Assembly: GCA_001751015.1 (NCBI GenBank)
Contig: MAXM01000078.1
Location: 1-5,719 of the forward strand
Source of the DNA: Desulfobacterales bacterium C00003106
GTDB lineage: Bacteria > Desulfobacterota > Desulfobacteria > Desulfobacterales > C00003106
Length of the DNA stretch: 5,719 nt
Reading direction: 5' to 3'
Every line of letters begins with the position of its first letter. Within the stretch, counting starts at the first letter, position 1. Shown in pieces: positions 1-5,582 of the stretch. The translations under genes and the position numbers were made by a program. The notes beneath the pieces are model-generated. The model had not been told where the DNA came from, did not search any database, and saw only the letters and a program-made list of their open reading frames with translations.

Positions 1-22
1 GGAAGTTATTTCGTCCCCGTTC
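1..22 (-). repeat. GGAACGGGGACG-type repeat, inverted copy
   Basis: Read on the minus strand, this stretch gives GAACGGGGACGAAATAA followed by a C and TTCC. It matches 5362-5383 in 21 of 22 positions in the opposite orientation, and 12-22 is also the 11-bp inverse of 127-137. It may continue beyond the window edge. Its intergenic position, G-rich core and several copies in both orientations resemble REP-type elements of the kind mobilised by REP-associated tyrosine transposases; that assignment is inference, as no transposase is present here. Confidence 0.7.
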
Positions 23-35
23 ATTAGATCGTTTC

Positions 36-82
36 AACCCTGAATCATGAACGCTGAACCGCTCAACCCCGAACCCTGAACC
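36..82. repeat. Degenerate 7-bp tandem repeat array
   Basis: Successive heptamers can be read as AACCCTG, AATCATG, AACGCTG, AACCGCT, a one-base-longer CAACCCCG, AACCCTG and a partial AACC. The consensus is close to AACNCTG. The array lies between the two inverted copies of the GGAACGGGGACG element and does not code for protein in any evident way. A related array lies between hemE and hemH. Its function is unknown. Confidence 0.7.
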
Positions 83-97
83 AGCTTATTATACACT

Positions 98-110
98 ATG
101 TGAGACACAT
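98..110. promoter_or_regulatory. Short palindrome upstream of hemE, possible operator
   Basis: ATGTG, a 3-base spacer and CACAT form a perfect 5+5 bp inverted repeat. It sits just downstream of an AT-rich TATTATAC stretch (87-94) that could serve as a -10 box, but no good -35 is visible at the right distance. The palindrome could bind a dimeric regulator of the heme operon. Such short palindromes also arise by chance, so the call is weak. Confidence 0.25.
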
Positions 111-124
111 GTGGAGACCGGATA

Positions 125-139
125 GGGAACGGGGACGTA
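125..139 (+). repeat. GGAACGGGGACG-type repeat, direct copy
   Basis: The core GAACGGGGACG at 127-137 is identical to 5362-5372 on the same strand and inverse to 12-22. With the inverted copy at the window's left edge it encloses the heptamer array as a unit of about 135 bp. It lies about 30 bp before the hemE start, so it would fall in or near the hemE leader. Confidence 0.65.
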
Positions 140-154
140 CATTCAACGGTAACA

Positions 155-161
155 AGAGGAG
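155..161 (+). promoter_or_regulatory. Ribosome binding site of hemE
   Basis: AGAGGAG lies six bases before a GTG codon at 168. This spacing supports GTG rather than a downstream ATG as the hemE start, and the resulting N-terminus fits the family. Confidence 0.8.
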
Positions 162-167
162 AAAGCC

Positions 168-1205
168 GTGACCGACTATCGTTTTATCAGGGCATGTTTC
201 AGGCAGGAAGTGGACAGAACCCCTGTATGGATAATGCGGCAGGCAGGAAGATACATGCCGGAGTATCGTGCGGTTCGCAAGAAGGTGGATTTCCTTGAAC
301 TTTGCAAGACCCCCGAGCTTGCTGCAAAGGTAACCATTCAGCCGGTTGACAGGCTCAATGTAGACGCCGCGATCCTTTTTTCAGACATCCTCACACTCCC
401 CGAGGCAATGGGAATCGATCTGCGATTCGGAGAGGGGATGGGGCCAAAACTGAGTCCGGTGATCCGTTCCAGATCCGATATCGACAAACTTAAGGAGATC
501 GATCCTGAAACGTCGCTTTCATTTGTTATGGAGACGATTCGCATTCTCAGGAGGGAGCTCGACGGGAGGGTTCCCCTTATCGGATTTTCAGGGAGTCCTT
601 TCACACTTGCTACGTATCTTGTGGAAGGAGGAAGCTCAAGGGATTTTATCAACTTAAAGTCGATGATGTATAGAGAACCGGACACGGCACACGCCCTTTT
701 TGAAAAACTTGCAGACGCGATCGCTGTTTATCTCAATGCACAGATCGAAGCGGGTGCGCAGGCAGTACAACTCTTTGACACATGGGCGGGCATCTGTTCT
801 CCGTCTGACTTTGATTCCTTTGTATTTCCATACGTCAAGAATGTGGTTGACCGCCTCAGGCGCGATGGAGTTCCTGTTATCTACTACTGCAAAGGCGGAT
901 CCACTCTCCTGGACCGGATGAGAAACCTGAATACGGATGTAATCGGTGTGGACTGGCGGATCGAGATTGACGATGCATGGAAAGCAATCGGGCACGACCG
1001 GGCAATTCAGGGAAATCTTGATCCGTGCGTGCTGTTTATGGACCAGGCGGGGATCAAGGAGCGTGTGCGGGACATCCTGGAACGTGCGGGAGGGAGACCC
1101 GGTCATATCTTTAACCTTGGACACGGAGTTCTTCCGGCCACTCCTGTTGAAAACGTCCAGGCCCTGGTTGAAATGGTGCATGATTTATCGGAGCAAAGGG
1201 CATAA
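168..1205 (+). CDS. hemE: Uroporphyrinogen III decarboxylase
   Basis: This cytoplasmic enzyme removes four carboxyl groups from uroporphyrinogen III to give coproporphyrinogen III, without a cofactor. The 345-residue length is normal for the family. The first family signature is seen at residues 19-29 (PVWIMRQAGRY), with substrate-binding arginines R24 and R28. The key aspartate is D73 in FSDIL. The second signature is GFSGSPFTLATYLVEGG at 139-155, with catalytic-site Y150. FDTWAG follows at 203-208, and the C-terminal histidine is H319 in NLGHGVLP. All expected active-site residues are present, so the gene looks functional. The start is GTG, set by a good ribosome binding site. It is the first gene of a heme operon; hemH begins 40 bases after its stop. 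Confidence 0.97.
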   Translation: MTDYRFIRACFRQEVDRTPVWIMRQAGRYMPEYRAVRKKVDFLELCKTPELAAKVTIQPVDRLNVDAAILFSDILTLPEAMGIDLRFGEGMGPKLSPVIRSRSDIDKLKEIDPETSLSFVMETIRILRRELDGRVPLIGFSGSPFTLATYLVEGGSSRDFINLKSMMYREPDTAHALFEKLADAIAVYLNAQIEAGAQAVQLFDTWAGICSPSDFDSFVFPYVKNVVDRLRRDGVPVIYYCKGGSTLLDRMRNLNTDVIGVDWRIEIDDAWKAIGHDRAIQGNLDPCVLFMDQAGIKERVRDILERAGGRPGHIFNLGHGVLPATPVENVQALVEMVHDLSEQRA

Positions 1206-1213
1206 AGATATCT

Positions 1214-1248
1214 CGAACTACGAACTCATAACTGCGAGCTGAACTATG
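1214..1248. repeat. Heptamer repeat array in the hemE-hemH spacer
   Basis: Almost the whole 40-base spacer reads as 7-bp units: CGAACTA, CGAACTC, ATAACTG, CGAGCTG and AACTATG, then AAC. The fifth unit contains the hemH start codon (1246-1248). The units resemble those of the array at 36-82. No clear Shine-Dalgarno sequence remains before hemH, so its translation may depend on hemE translation or on a weak site around the GAG at 1236. Confidence 0.55.
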
Positions 1249-2235
1249 AACAATACTACTGACAAAAAAATCGGCGTTATTCTCCTGAACATGGGGGGAC
1301 CGGACTCTTTGAACGCGGTCAAACCATTCCTGCGCAACCTGTTTAGTGACAGGGATATTATTCGTCTTCCCTGTCCCGCCTTTATGCAACCTGTCCTTGC
1401 GCAGATTATCGCGTCAAGAAGGGCGCCCAAGTCTCAAAAATATTATGAGATGATCGGAGGGAAAAGCCCTTTGACCGATATTACTATGAGGCAGGCGGAA
1501 AAGCTTGCGGCAGCCCTTGCAGTATCAGACATTCCGGCTCTGTGTCTTGTGGCAATGCGCTATTGGTATCCATTTGCGTCAGAGGCCATAAGGACTATCA
1601 AACAGGAAAAAATAGAAAAGGCTGTTGCTCTTTCCCTTTATCCGCACTACTCAAGCGTGACAGGTGGAAGTAGTATAAAGGACCTTCGCTCGGCAATAGA
1701 GAAAGAAAATGCTGATATTGAACTTTCCGTAATCGATCGATTTTATGAGCACCCCGCGTATATAGCATGCCTCCAGTCAAGGATCAAAAAGGGACTGGAT
1801 TCTTTTGCAGGAGACGAGAAAAAGAGGGTGAATATCGTGTTCAGCGCGCATTCCGTGCCCCAAAAGCTGATTGCAGGGGGAGACACATACCTGAATCACA
1901 CAGAAACCACTTTTCGCTTAGTGACAGAAAAGTTTGCGGAATATCCGTGCCATCTTGCCTTCCAGAGTCGTTCAGGTCCTGTAAAGTGGCTGGAACCGGA
2001 CACTGCCAGACTGTTGGACCAGTTGCTGGAAGCCGGAGAAAGAGATTTCCTGATGGTGCCTGTGAGTTTTGTCTCAGACCATGTTGAGACCCTTTATGAG
2101 ATGGACATCCTCTACCGGTCACAGGTGGAAAAAAAGGGCGGAAGACTGGTTCGGACCGAATCCCTGAACGATTCCGACGACTTCATAGCGGTGTTGGCGG
2201 ATCTCGTTCGGGAACATCTCGCGAAAGGGGCTTGA
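1246..2235 (+). CDS. hemH: Ferrochelatase
   Basis: Ferrochelatase inserts Fe2+ into the finished porphyrin, the last step of heme synthesis. The 329-residue protein opens with the family's N-terminal strand and loop (GVILLNMGGPDS, residues 10-21) and NLFSDRDIIRLP (31-42). The metal-site histidine is H202 in FSAHSVP and the paired glutamate is E281 in SDHVETLYEMD. SRSGPVKWLEPDT at 241-253 matches the conserved substrate-cleft segment. No C-terminal extension or cysteine cluster for a 2Fe-2S centre is seen, so this is a short, soluble-type enzyme. The ATG at 1246 is preceded in frame by a stop at 1240-1242, so it is the first possible start; the next ATG would delete the conserved first strand. 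hemG follows directly. In proteobacteria this family normally acts on protoporphyrin IX, consistent with the hemG neighbour. Confidence 0.96.
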   Translation: MNNTTDKKIGVILLNMGGPDSLNAVKPFLRNLFSDRDIIRLPCPAFMQPVLAQIIASRRAPKSQKYYEMIGGKSPLTDITMRQAEKLAAALAVSDIPALCLVAMRYWYPFASEAIRTIKQEKIEKAVALSLYPHYSSVTGGSSIKDLRSAIEKENADIELSVIDRFYEHPAYIACLQSRIKKGLDSFAGDEKKRVNIVFSAHSVPQKLIAGGDTYLNHTETTFRLVTEKFAEYPCHLAFQSRSGPVKWLEPDTARLLDQLLEAGERDFLMVPVSFVSDHVETLYEMDILYRSQVEKKGGRLVRTESLNDSDDFIAVLADLVREHLAKGA

Positions 2236-2238
2236 TTG

Positions 2239-3642
2239 ATGAAGCAGATTGCTGTCATAGGCGCCGGAATATCCGGACTCGCCACTGCCTTTCAAATAGA
2301 AAAGAAACTGAAAGAATCGGGCGTAAGCCATAAGCTTTTTATCTTTGAAAAAGAGAAAAAAACCGGCGGTAAGATAGGCGCGGTCTATGAAAACGGATTT
2401 AGATGTGAAGGGGGACCGAACGGTTTTCTCGATTCCAAACCTTCTACGATCGAACTTTGTGCGGAGCTTGGGCTCTCGAACCGATTGGCTCGCAGCAGCG
2501 ATGCGGCTCAAAGACGCTTCATATATTCCGCAGGCAAGCTGCATGAACTGCCCACCAATCCCTTTCGGTTCTTTCGCTCCGACCTTCTTTCCCTTAGAGG
2601 AAAATTGCGTATCATTGGAGAGCTATGGGCGCCCGGACCGAAACAGGGGACGGACCCGACCATAGCGGAGTTTGCCCGGCGCCGTCTTGGCAAGGAAGCC
2701 CACGCCAGACTTCTTGATCCAATGGTTGCCGGGGTGTTTGCAGGGGACACGGAAAGACTGAGCCTTGCGAGCTGTTTTCCCCGAATGGTGGAACTCGAAA
2801 GAGAATATGGCAGCCTGATAAGGGCGATGATCAAACTGGCCAAAGCAAGAAAGCAGAATCCCGGAACCGGGAAGCACGGGGGAGGGCCGGCCGGACCAGG
2901 GGGAAAGTTGACCTCGTTTGACAAGGGGTTGTCTGTCCTGCCTGATGCAATTGCAGAACGTTTCCGCGGACAAATCCATTTGAATGCCGATCTAAAAAAG
3001 ATCGGGATGACTTCTGAGGGATTCAGGCTATCCTTTTCCAATGCCGAAGACCTTGACTCGGACTGTGTAGTGGTCGCAACCCCGGCCTGTGATGCCTCGT
3101 CACCTCTTTCCTTTATCGACGAGGGGCTTGCAACCGTCCTGGATCGCTTTGAGTTTGCGCCCGCAACCGTTGTGGGGCTTGGTTTCGACAGGACAATGAT
3201 AGACCGCGATATCAACGGATTCGGGTTCCTGATCCCCAGGGAAGAAAATCGCCGGATATTGGGTTCTCTCTGGACTTCGAGTATCTTTTCCCACAGGGCC
3301 CCTGAAGGGAGCGTGCTTTTCCGAACCATTGTGGGGGGCGCCCGGTCTCCGGAACTCGCCGGTCTTTCAGAAGAAGAAACAATTCAAATGGTCCGTAGCG
3401 AGCTCAAAGAGATCATGGGTATTACTGCAAAACCGCAATTCGCACATGTATTCAAATGGCAAAAGGCGATCTGTCAATATAATGTTGGTCACAGCGTGCG
3501 CCTGCAGGAAATAGACGAGAGGCTTTCACGGATTCCCGGCCTTTTTCTTACAGGCAACTCCTACAGGGGAATAGCCTTAAACGATTGCACCCTGAATGCC
3601 AAACGCGTTGCAGATGATGTGACCAACTTCCTGAAAGATTAG
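2239..3642 (+). CDS. hemG: Protoporphyrinogen oxidase, FAD-dependent (HemG/HemY/PgoX family)
   Basis: This flavoprotein takes six electrons from protoporphyrinogen IX (or coproporphyrinogen III in some bacteria) to make the aromatic porphyrin. The 467-residue protein belongs to the oxygen-dependent-type flavin amine oxidase fold, not the small flavodoxin-like E. coli HemG. The dinucleotide-binding motif GAGISGL is at residues 8-14, with the ribose-binding acidic residue at E37 (FEKEKKTGGKIG). EGGPNGFLDSKPST (57-70) and the family-typical VAGVFAGDTERLSL (163-176) follow. The C-terminal FAD motif is GNSYRGIALNDC (439-450). A glycine-rich stretch (209-222) precedes LTSFDKGL. No signal peptide or obvious membrane segment is seen. 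ATG at 2239 is chosen because GAAAGGGG (2223-2230) lies eight bases upstream; a TTG at 2236, directly after the hemH stop, would add one residue. The tight spacing implies cotranscription with hemH. The symbol hemY is also used. Confidence 0.93.
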   Translation: MKQIAVIGAGISGLATAFQIEKKLKESGVSHKLFIFEKEKKTGGKIGAVYENGFRCEGGPNGFLDSKPSTIELCAELGLSNRLARSSDAAQRRFIYSAGKLHELPTNPFRFFRSDLLSLRGKLRIIGELWAPGPKQGTDPTIAEFARRRLGKEAHARLLDPMVAGVFAGDTERLSLASCFPRMVELEREYGSLIRAMIKLAKARKQNPGTGKHGGGPAGPGGKLTSFDKGLSVLPDAIAERFRGQIHLNADLKKIGMTSEGFRLSFSNAEDLDSDCVVVATPACDASSPLSFIDEGLATVLDRFEFAPATVVGLGFDRTMIDRDINGFGFLIPREENRRILGSLWTSSIFSHRAPEGSVLFRTIVGGARSPELAGLSEEETIQMVRSELKEIMGITAKPQFAHVFKWQKAICQYNVGHSVRLQEIDERLSRIPGLFLTGNSYRGIALNDCTLNAKRVADDVTNFLKD

Positions 3643-3655
3643 CCTGAAAGATCAG
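3630..3655 (+). repeat. 13-bp tandem duplication over the hemG stop
   Basis: CCTGAAAGATTAG (3630-3642, ending in the hemG stop codon) is followed immediately by CCTGAAAGATCAG (3643-3655), with one difference. This is a direct tandem duplication of the gene's last codons into the 22-base gap before the convergent gene's stop. No hairpin with a T-tract is visible in this gap, so no intrinsic terminator is called. Confidence 0.7.
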
Positions 3656-3664
3656 CCCAAAAAA

Positions 3665-4708
3665 TCAGAATGACCAGTAGGATCGCTGCACCTGAATAAC
3701 CTCGTTGATGATGGCCGGAGCCGGTCCTTGTTCAAGCGCTTTCAGATCGCTTTCTGTCAGGATACTTTCCCCCATCAGTTCTTTCAAGACCGCCCGAATC
3801 GAATCCCGCAATCCGGTAAGATTGTAACCACCCTCCAGGGTCATGGCAAGCCTGCCGGAGGCATACTGCCCTGCGATATCCATGAGTACCCGGGTGAGCG
3901 CTGCAAAGCCTTGCGGGGTGACATTCATGCCTCCAAGGGGATCGCCCGCGTATGTGTCAAAGCCGGCGGACACAAGAATGAAGTCGGGTTTGAATTCGCC
4001 TGCTATCGGACAAAGGATCTCTTTGAATATCTTGAAAAATGCGCTGTCTCCATGGCCGGGATCAAGGGGGACATTGACCGTAAATCCGAGCCCGTCCCCA
4101 CTCCCTGATTCCGTCAGACCGCCGCTTCCCGGATAGTACGGATACTGGTGGGTGGAAAAATAGAGCACATTCGGGTCCTCATAGAAGGTGTTTTGTGTGC
4201 CGTTGCCGTGATGAAGGTCCCAGTCCACGATCAGGCATCTCTTTGCAGAATGTCGGGACATGGCATACATGGCGCCGAGGGCCACGTTATTGAAAAGACA
4301 AAATCCCATTGCGCTGTTTCTTTCGGCATGATGTCCGGGGGGTCTGACTATGGCGAAACCATTTCTTACCGTGCCATCAAATATCCTGTCTGTGAGCGAG
4401 AACAGACCGCCGACTGCGAGTTTTGCCGCCTGATAGGAAAGGGCCGTAGTCTGAGTGTCAGGGTCAAGAGATCTGTAGGGCAGGCCGTTGGAACGAGCCA
4501 GCTTTTCGACATGCGCGTCGCTGTGAACCCATTTCAATTCATCGTGCGTGGCGGGACGTGGTGAGATACGTGTCAGTTTTCCCTCCATGTCGTCTGAATC
4601 GAGCATCTCATATATTGCCTCAAGACGCTGTGGACTTTCCACGTGAGGAAAATCGGCAAGATGTTCTTTGTAAAGATCGTGCCTGACAATACCGGTATCA
4701 GATGTCAT
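3665..4708 (-). CDS. Histone deacetylase family zinc amidohydrolase (class II type)
   Basis: A 347-residue member of the arginase/deacetylase fold, which hydrolyses acyl-amide bonds on lysine side chains, polyamines or small amines; the substrate cannot be read from sequence. All catalytic parts are present: HVESPQRL near the N-terminus (22-29), the His pair H126/H127 in RPPGHHAER, zinc ligands D164 and H166 in VDWDLHHGNGTQ, the third ligand D251 in SAGFDTYAGDPLGG, and transition-state Tyr Y295 in LEGGYN. The motifs are class II-like (compare HDAC6 and bacterial HDAH) rather than AcuC-like. The gatekeeper position in GDPLGG is Leu (L258), not the Glu of the polyamine deacetylase HDAC10. The start at 4708 is fixed by AAGGAGG seven bases upstream; the frame stays open for 37 more codons but that stretch covers the promoter region. 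It converges on hemG and diverges from speD, which hints at an amine or polyamine substrate. Confidence 0.93.
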   Translation of the reverse strand: MTSDTGIVRHDLYKEHLADFPHVESPQRLEAIYEMLDSDDMEGKLTRISPRPATHDELKWVHSDAHVEKLARSNGLPYRSLDPDTQTTALSYQAAKLAVGGLFSLTDRIFDGTVRNGFAIVRPPGHHAERNSAMGFCLFNNVALGAMYAMSRHSAKRCLIVDWDLHHGNGTQNTFYEDPNVLYFSTHQYPYYPGSGGLTESGSGDGLGFTVNVPLDPGHGDSAFFKIFKEILCPIAGEFKPDFILVSAGFDTYAGDPLGGMNVTPQGFAALTRVLMDIAGQYASGRLAMTLEGGYNLTGLRDSIRAVLKELMGESILTESDLKALEQGPAPAIINEVIQVQRSYWSF

Positions 4709-4715
4709 TATGTTT

Positions 4716-4722
4716 CCTCCTT
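4716..4722 (-). promoter_or_regulatory. Ribosome binding site of the deacetylase gene
   Basis: On the minus strand AAGGAGG lies seven bases before ATG at 4708-4706. This near-perfect site decides the start against the longer frame that reaches 4819. Confidence 0.88.
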
Positions 4723-4739
4723 CCCCGTTTCCTGGTTTC

Positions 4740-4800
4740 TTGTTATAATATAGCTCGAAAGGCCACAAATAACGATTTATGACCTTTCGAGGTATAACAA
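4740..4800. promoter_or_regulatory. Two-part inverted repeat between divergent genes
   Basis: The outer arms are TTGTTATA (4740-4747) and TATAACAA (4793-4800). The inner arms are CTCGAAAGG (4754-4762) and CCTTTCGAG (4783-4791). All 17 pairs are perfect; the gap between outer and inner arm is six bases on the left and one on the right. It lies between the start codons of the divergent deacetylase and speD genes and overlaps AT-rich -10-like sequences on both strands. It may be an operator for a shared regulator, or in RNA a stem-loop of the speD leader. The repeat is seen directly; its role is inference. Confidence 0.65.
4741..4749 (+). promoter_or_regulatory. Extended -10 promoter, probably for speD
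   Basis: TGTTATAAT is an exact extended -10 (TG, one base, TATAAT), which can work without a good -35; none is seen upstream. Transcription would start near 4756, giving a speD leader of about 160 bases if translation starts at 4918. The opposite strand reads TATATTATAAC over 4752-4742, which could be the -10 of the deacetylase gene, so the two promoters may overlap. Confidence 0.45.
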
Positions 4801-4808
4801 AAGTATCA

Positions 4809-4885
4809 GCCGAAGGCAATGGCGTTTCCGTTCGGCTTCAAGACCGGGAGAGAGGATGAGAGCAACCCGACAGTGCAGTTCTGTC
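4809..4885 (+). promoter_or_regulatory. Potential stem-loops in the speD leader
   Basis: GCCGAAGG (4809-4816) can pair with CC-G-TTCGGC (4828-4836) with one bulged G, leaving an 11-base loop that contains the ATG at 4819. Further down, GACAG (4869-4873) pairs with CTGTC (4881-4885) around a 7-base loop. With the inverted repeat at 4754-4791 this makes three possible hairpins before the preferred speD start. I do not recognise a known riboswitch class. Pairing is seen by eye only. Confidence 0.35.
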
Positions 4886-4917
4886 AGGAAAGACACAAAA
4901 AAGGGATAGATAGAACC

Positions 4918-5361
4918 ATGGGAGACACACAAGGGATACCGTTCCAGCGAGATGAGTCCGCCGGTTCGAATTCACACGAAGCTATTACCCAACTGAATAT
5001 TGATTGTTACGAGTGCAAGGGTGACCTCAACGACAAGGAGGCCATAGTCCGGATGGCGGAAAATGCTGCAACAGACGTGGGTGCAACAGTTCTCGGGAAG
5101 GGGTCTGTATCGTATCCGGGGAGAGGAATAACCGCAGTAATATTTCTGGCCGAATCACACATACTTGTTTCCACGTACCCTGAATACCGGTACGCAATAG
5201 TTGAGATCTTTATGTCCAATTCCAGGACAGATCCCGGCGAATGCTGGAATTGGTTGTATGAGTATTTGCAGCCTGCCCGAATGAGTGTGAACCGGGATGT
5301 CCACTACGTCGGTGATGGAAACGGAGTTGCACTGCACAAGGCATCAGGAAAGCTTATTTAG
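4918..5361 (+). CDS. speD: S-adenosylmethionine decarboxylase family protein (SpeD/SpeH type), altered active site
   Basis: Proteins of this family cleave themselves at a serine, which becomes a pyruvoyl group used to decarboxylate S-adenosylmethionine for spermidine synthesis. This one is 147 residues, slightly longer than the small bacterial/archaeal type because of a roughly 20-residue N-terminal tail. Recognisable parts are LNIDCYECKGDLND (26-39), GATVLG (55-60), AESHILVSTYPEYRYAIVEIF (78-98) and a C-terminal ALHKASGKLI. The predicted cleavage is E79/S80. Aligned by eye to the Thermotoga enzyme, its processing His is S85 here, its catalytic Cys is S100, and its second processing Ser is T72, so the chemistry or substrate may differ. 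The start at 4918 is chosen because the domain begins after it and AGGGA lies 11 bases upstream. An in-frame ATG at 4819 would add 33 residues unlike the family. It may work with the divergent deacetylase in amine metabolism. Confidence 0.88.
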   Translation: MGDTQGIPFQRDESAGSNSHEAITQLNIDCYECKGDLNDKEAIVRMAENAATDVGATVLGKGSVSYPGRGITAVIFLAESHILVSTYPEYRYAIVEIFMSNSRTDPGECWNWLYEYLQPARMSVNRDVHYVGDGNGVALHKASGKLI

Positions 5362-5385
5362 GAACGGGGACGAAATAAGTTCCCC
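5361..5385 (+). repeat. GGAACGGGGACG-type repeat and hairpin after speD
   Basis: The third copy begins at the last base of the speD stop codon. It matches the left-edge copy in inverted orientation at 21 of 22 positions. Two alternative stems can form: GGAAC (5361-5365) with GTTCC (5379-5383), or GGGGA (5366-5370) with TCCCC (5381-5385). No T-tract follows, so it is not a standard intrinsic terminator, though it could protect the speD mRNA 3' end. Confidence 0.7.
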
Positions 5386-5430
5386 AAGGAGGCGCATAGA
5401 TTTGGGTCAAATTTGTTCGATCTCAAATCA

Positions 5431-5582
5431 CAAAAGTTCAACCTGTGCGGTTAGCCATTAGCGGTTAGCATTGAAAAGGGGTGGAAATGAGGGATTTTAG
5501 AAAACTTAATCAACAGGTCAGTGAGGTAAAGAGGATGTTGAACAGTTTTATCCAAAAGCTAACCGCACAGGTCGCACTTTTT
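5431..5582. repeat. Inverted repeat flanking the four-helix-bundle remnant
   Basis: The arms 5431-5455 and 5558-5582 are inverse to each other at 22 of 25 positions; the inner 15 bases (5441-5455 and 5558-5572, core ACCTGTGCGGTTAG) are perfect. The left arm runs into TTAGCCA/TTAGCGG/TTAGCA heptamers at 5451-5469; the right arm overlaps the end of the remnant gene. A weaker, diverged direct copy of the right arm lies at 5669-5696. Whether this is the edge of a mobile unit or a heptamer-repeat product is open. Confidence 0.65.

Noticed and set aside
36..82. CRISPR-like repeats
   Set aside because: The units are 7 bp, contiguous and degenerate, with no spacers and no cas genes.
654..1181. Open frame (175 codons) on the minus strand inside hemE
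   Set aside because: It lies wholly opposite the conserved C-terminal half of hemE and has no ribosome site or recognisable motif.
2508..3329. Long open frame (273 codons) on the minus strand inside hemG
   Set aside because: It is antisense to conserved hemG domains, its translation shows no recognisable family and is rich in Ser, Arg and Pro, as expected of a shadow frame.
4148..4564. Open frame (138 codons) on the plus strand opposite the deacetylase gene
   Set aside because: It is antisense to the zinc-site coding region, with no family likeness.
4709..4819. N-terminal extension of the deacetylase frame to 4819
   Set aside because: The added 37 residues are unlike the family, would run through the palindrome and promoter, and the AAGGAGG site points to 4708.
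4819..4917. Earlier ATG start for speD at 4819
   Set aside because: It would add 33 low-similarity residues and lies in a predicted hairpin loop with a poor ribosome site; kept only as an alternative.
4809..4917. SAM-sensing riboswitch upstream of speD
   Set aside because: I could not match the conserved core of any SAM riboswitch class; only generic hairpins are visible.
5361..5385. Intrinsic terminator of speD
   Set aside because: A hairpin is possible but no T-tract follows, and the same sequence occurs elsewhere in the window as a repeat.
5384..5461. AAGGAGG at 5385-5391 followed by a possible TTG start at 5402
   Set aside because: The frame closes after 19 codons and resembles no known protein; the site may be a relic of a lost gene but cannot be supported.
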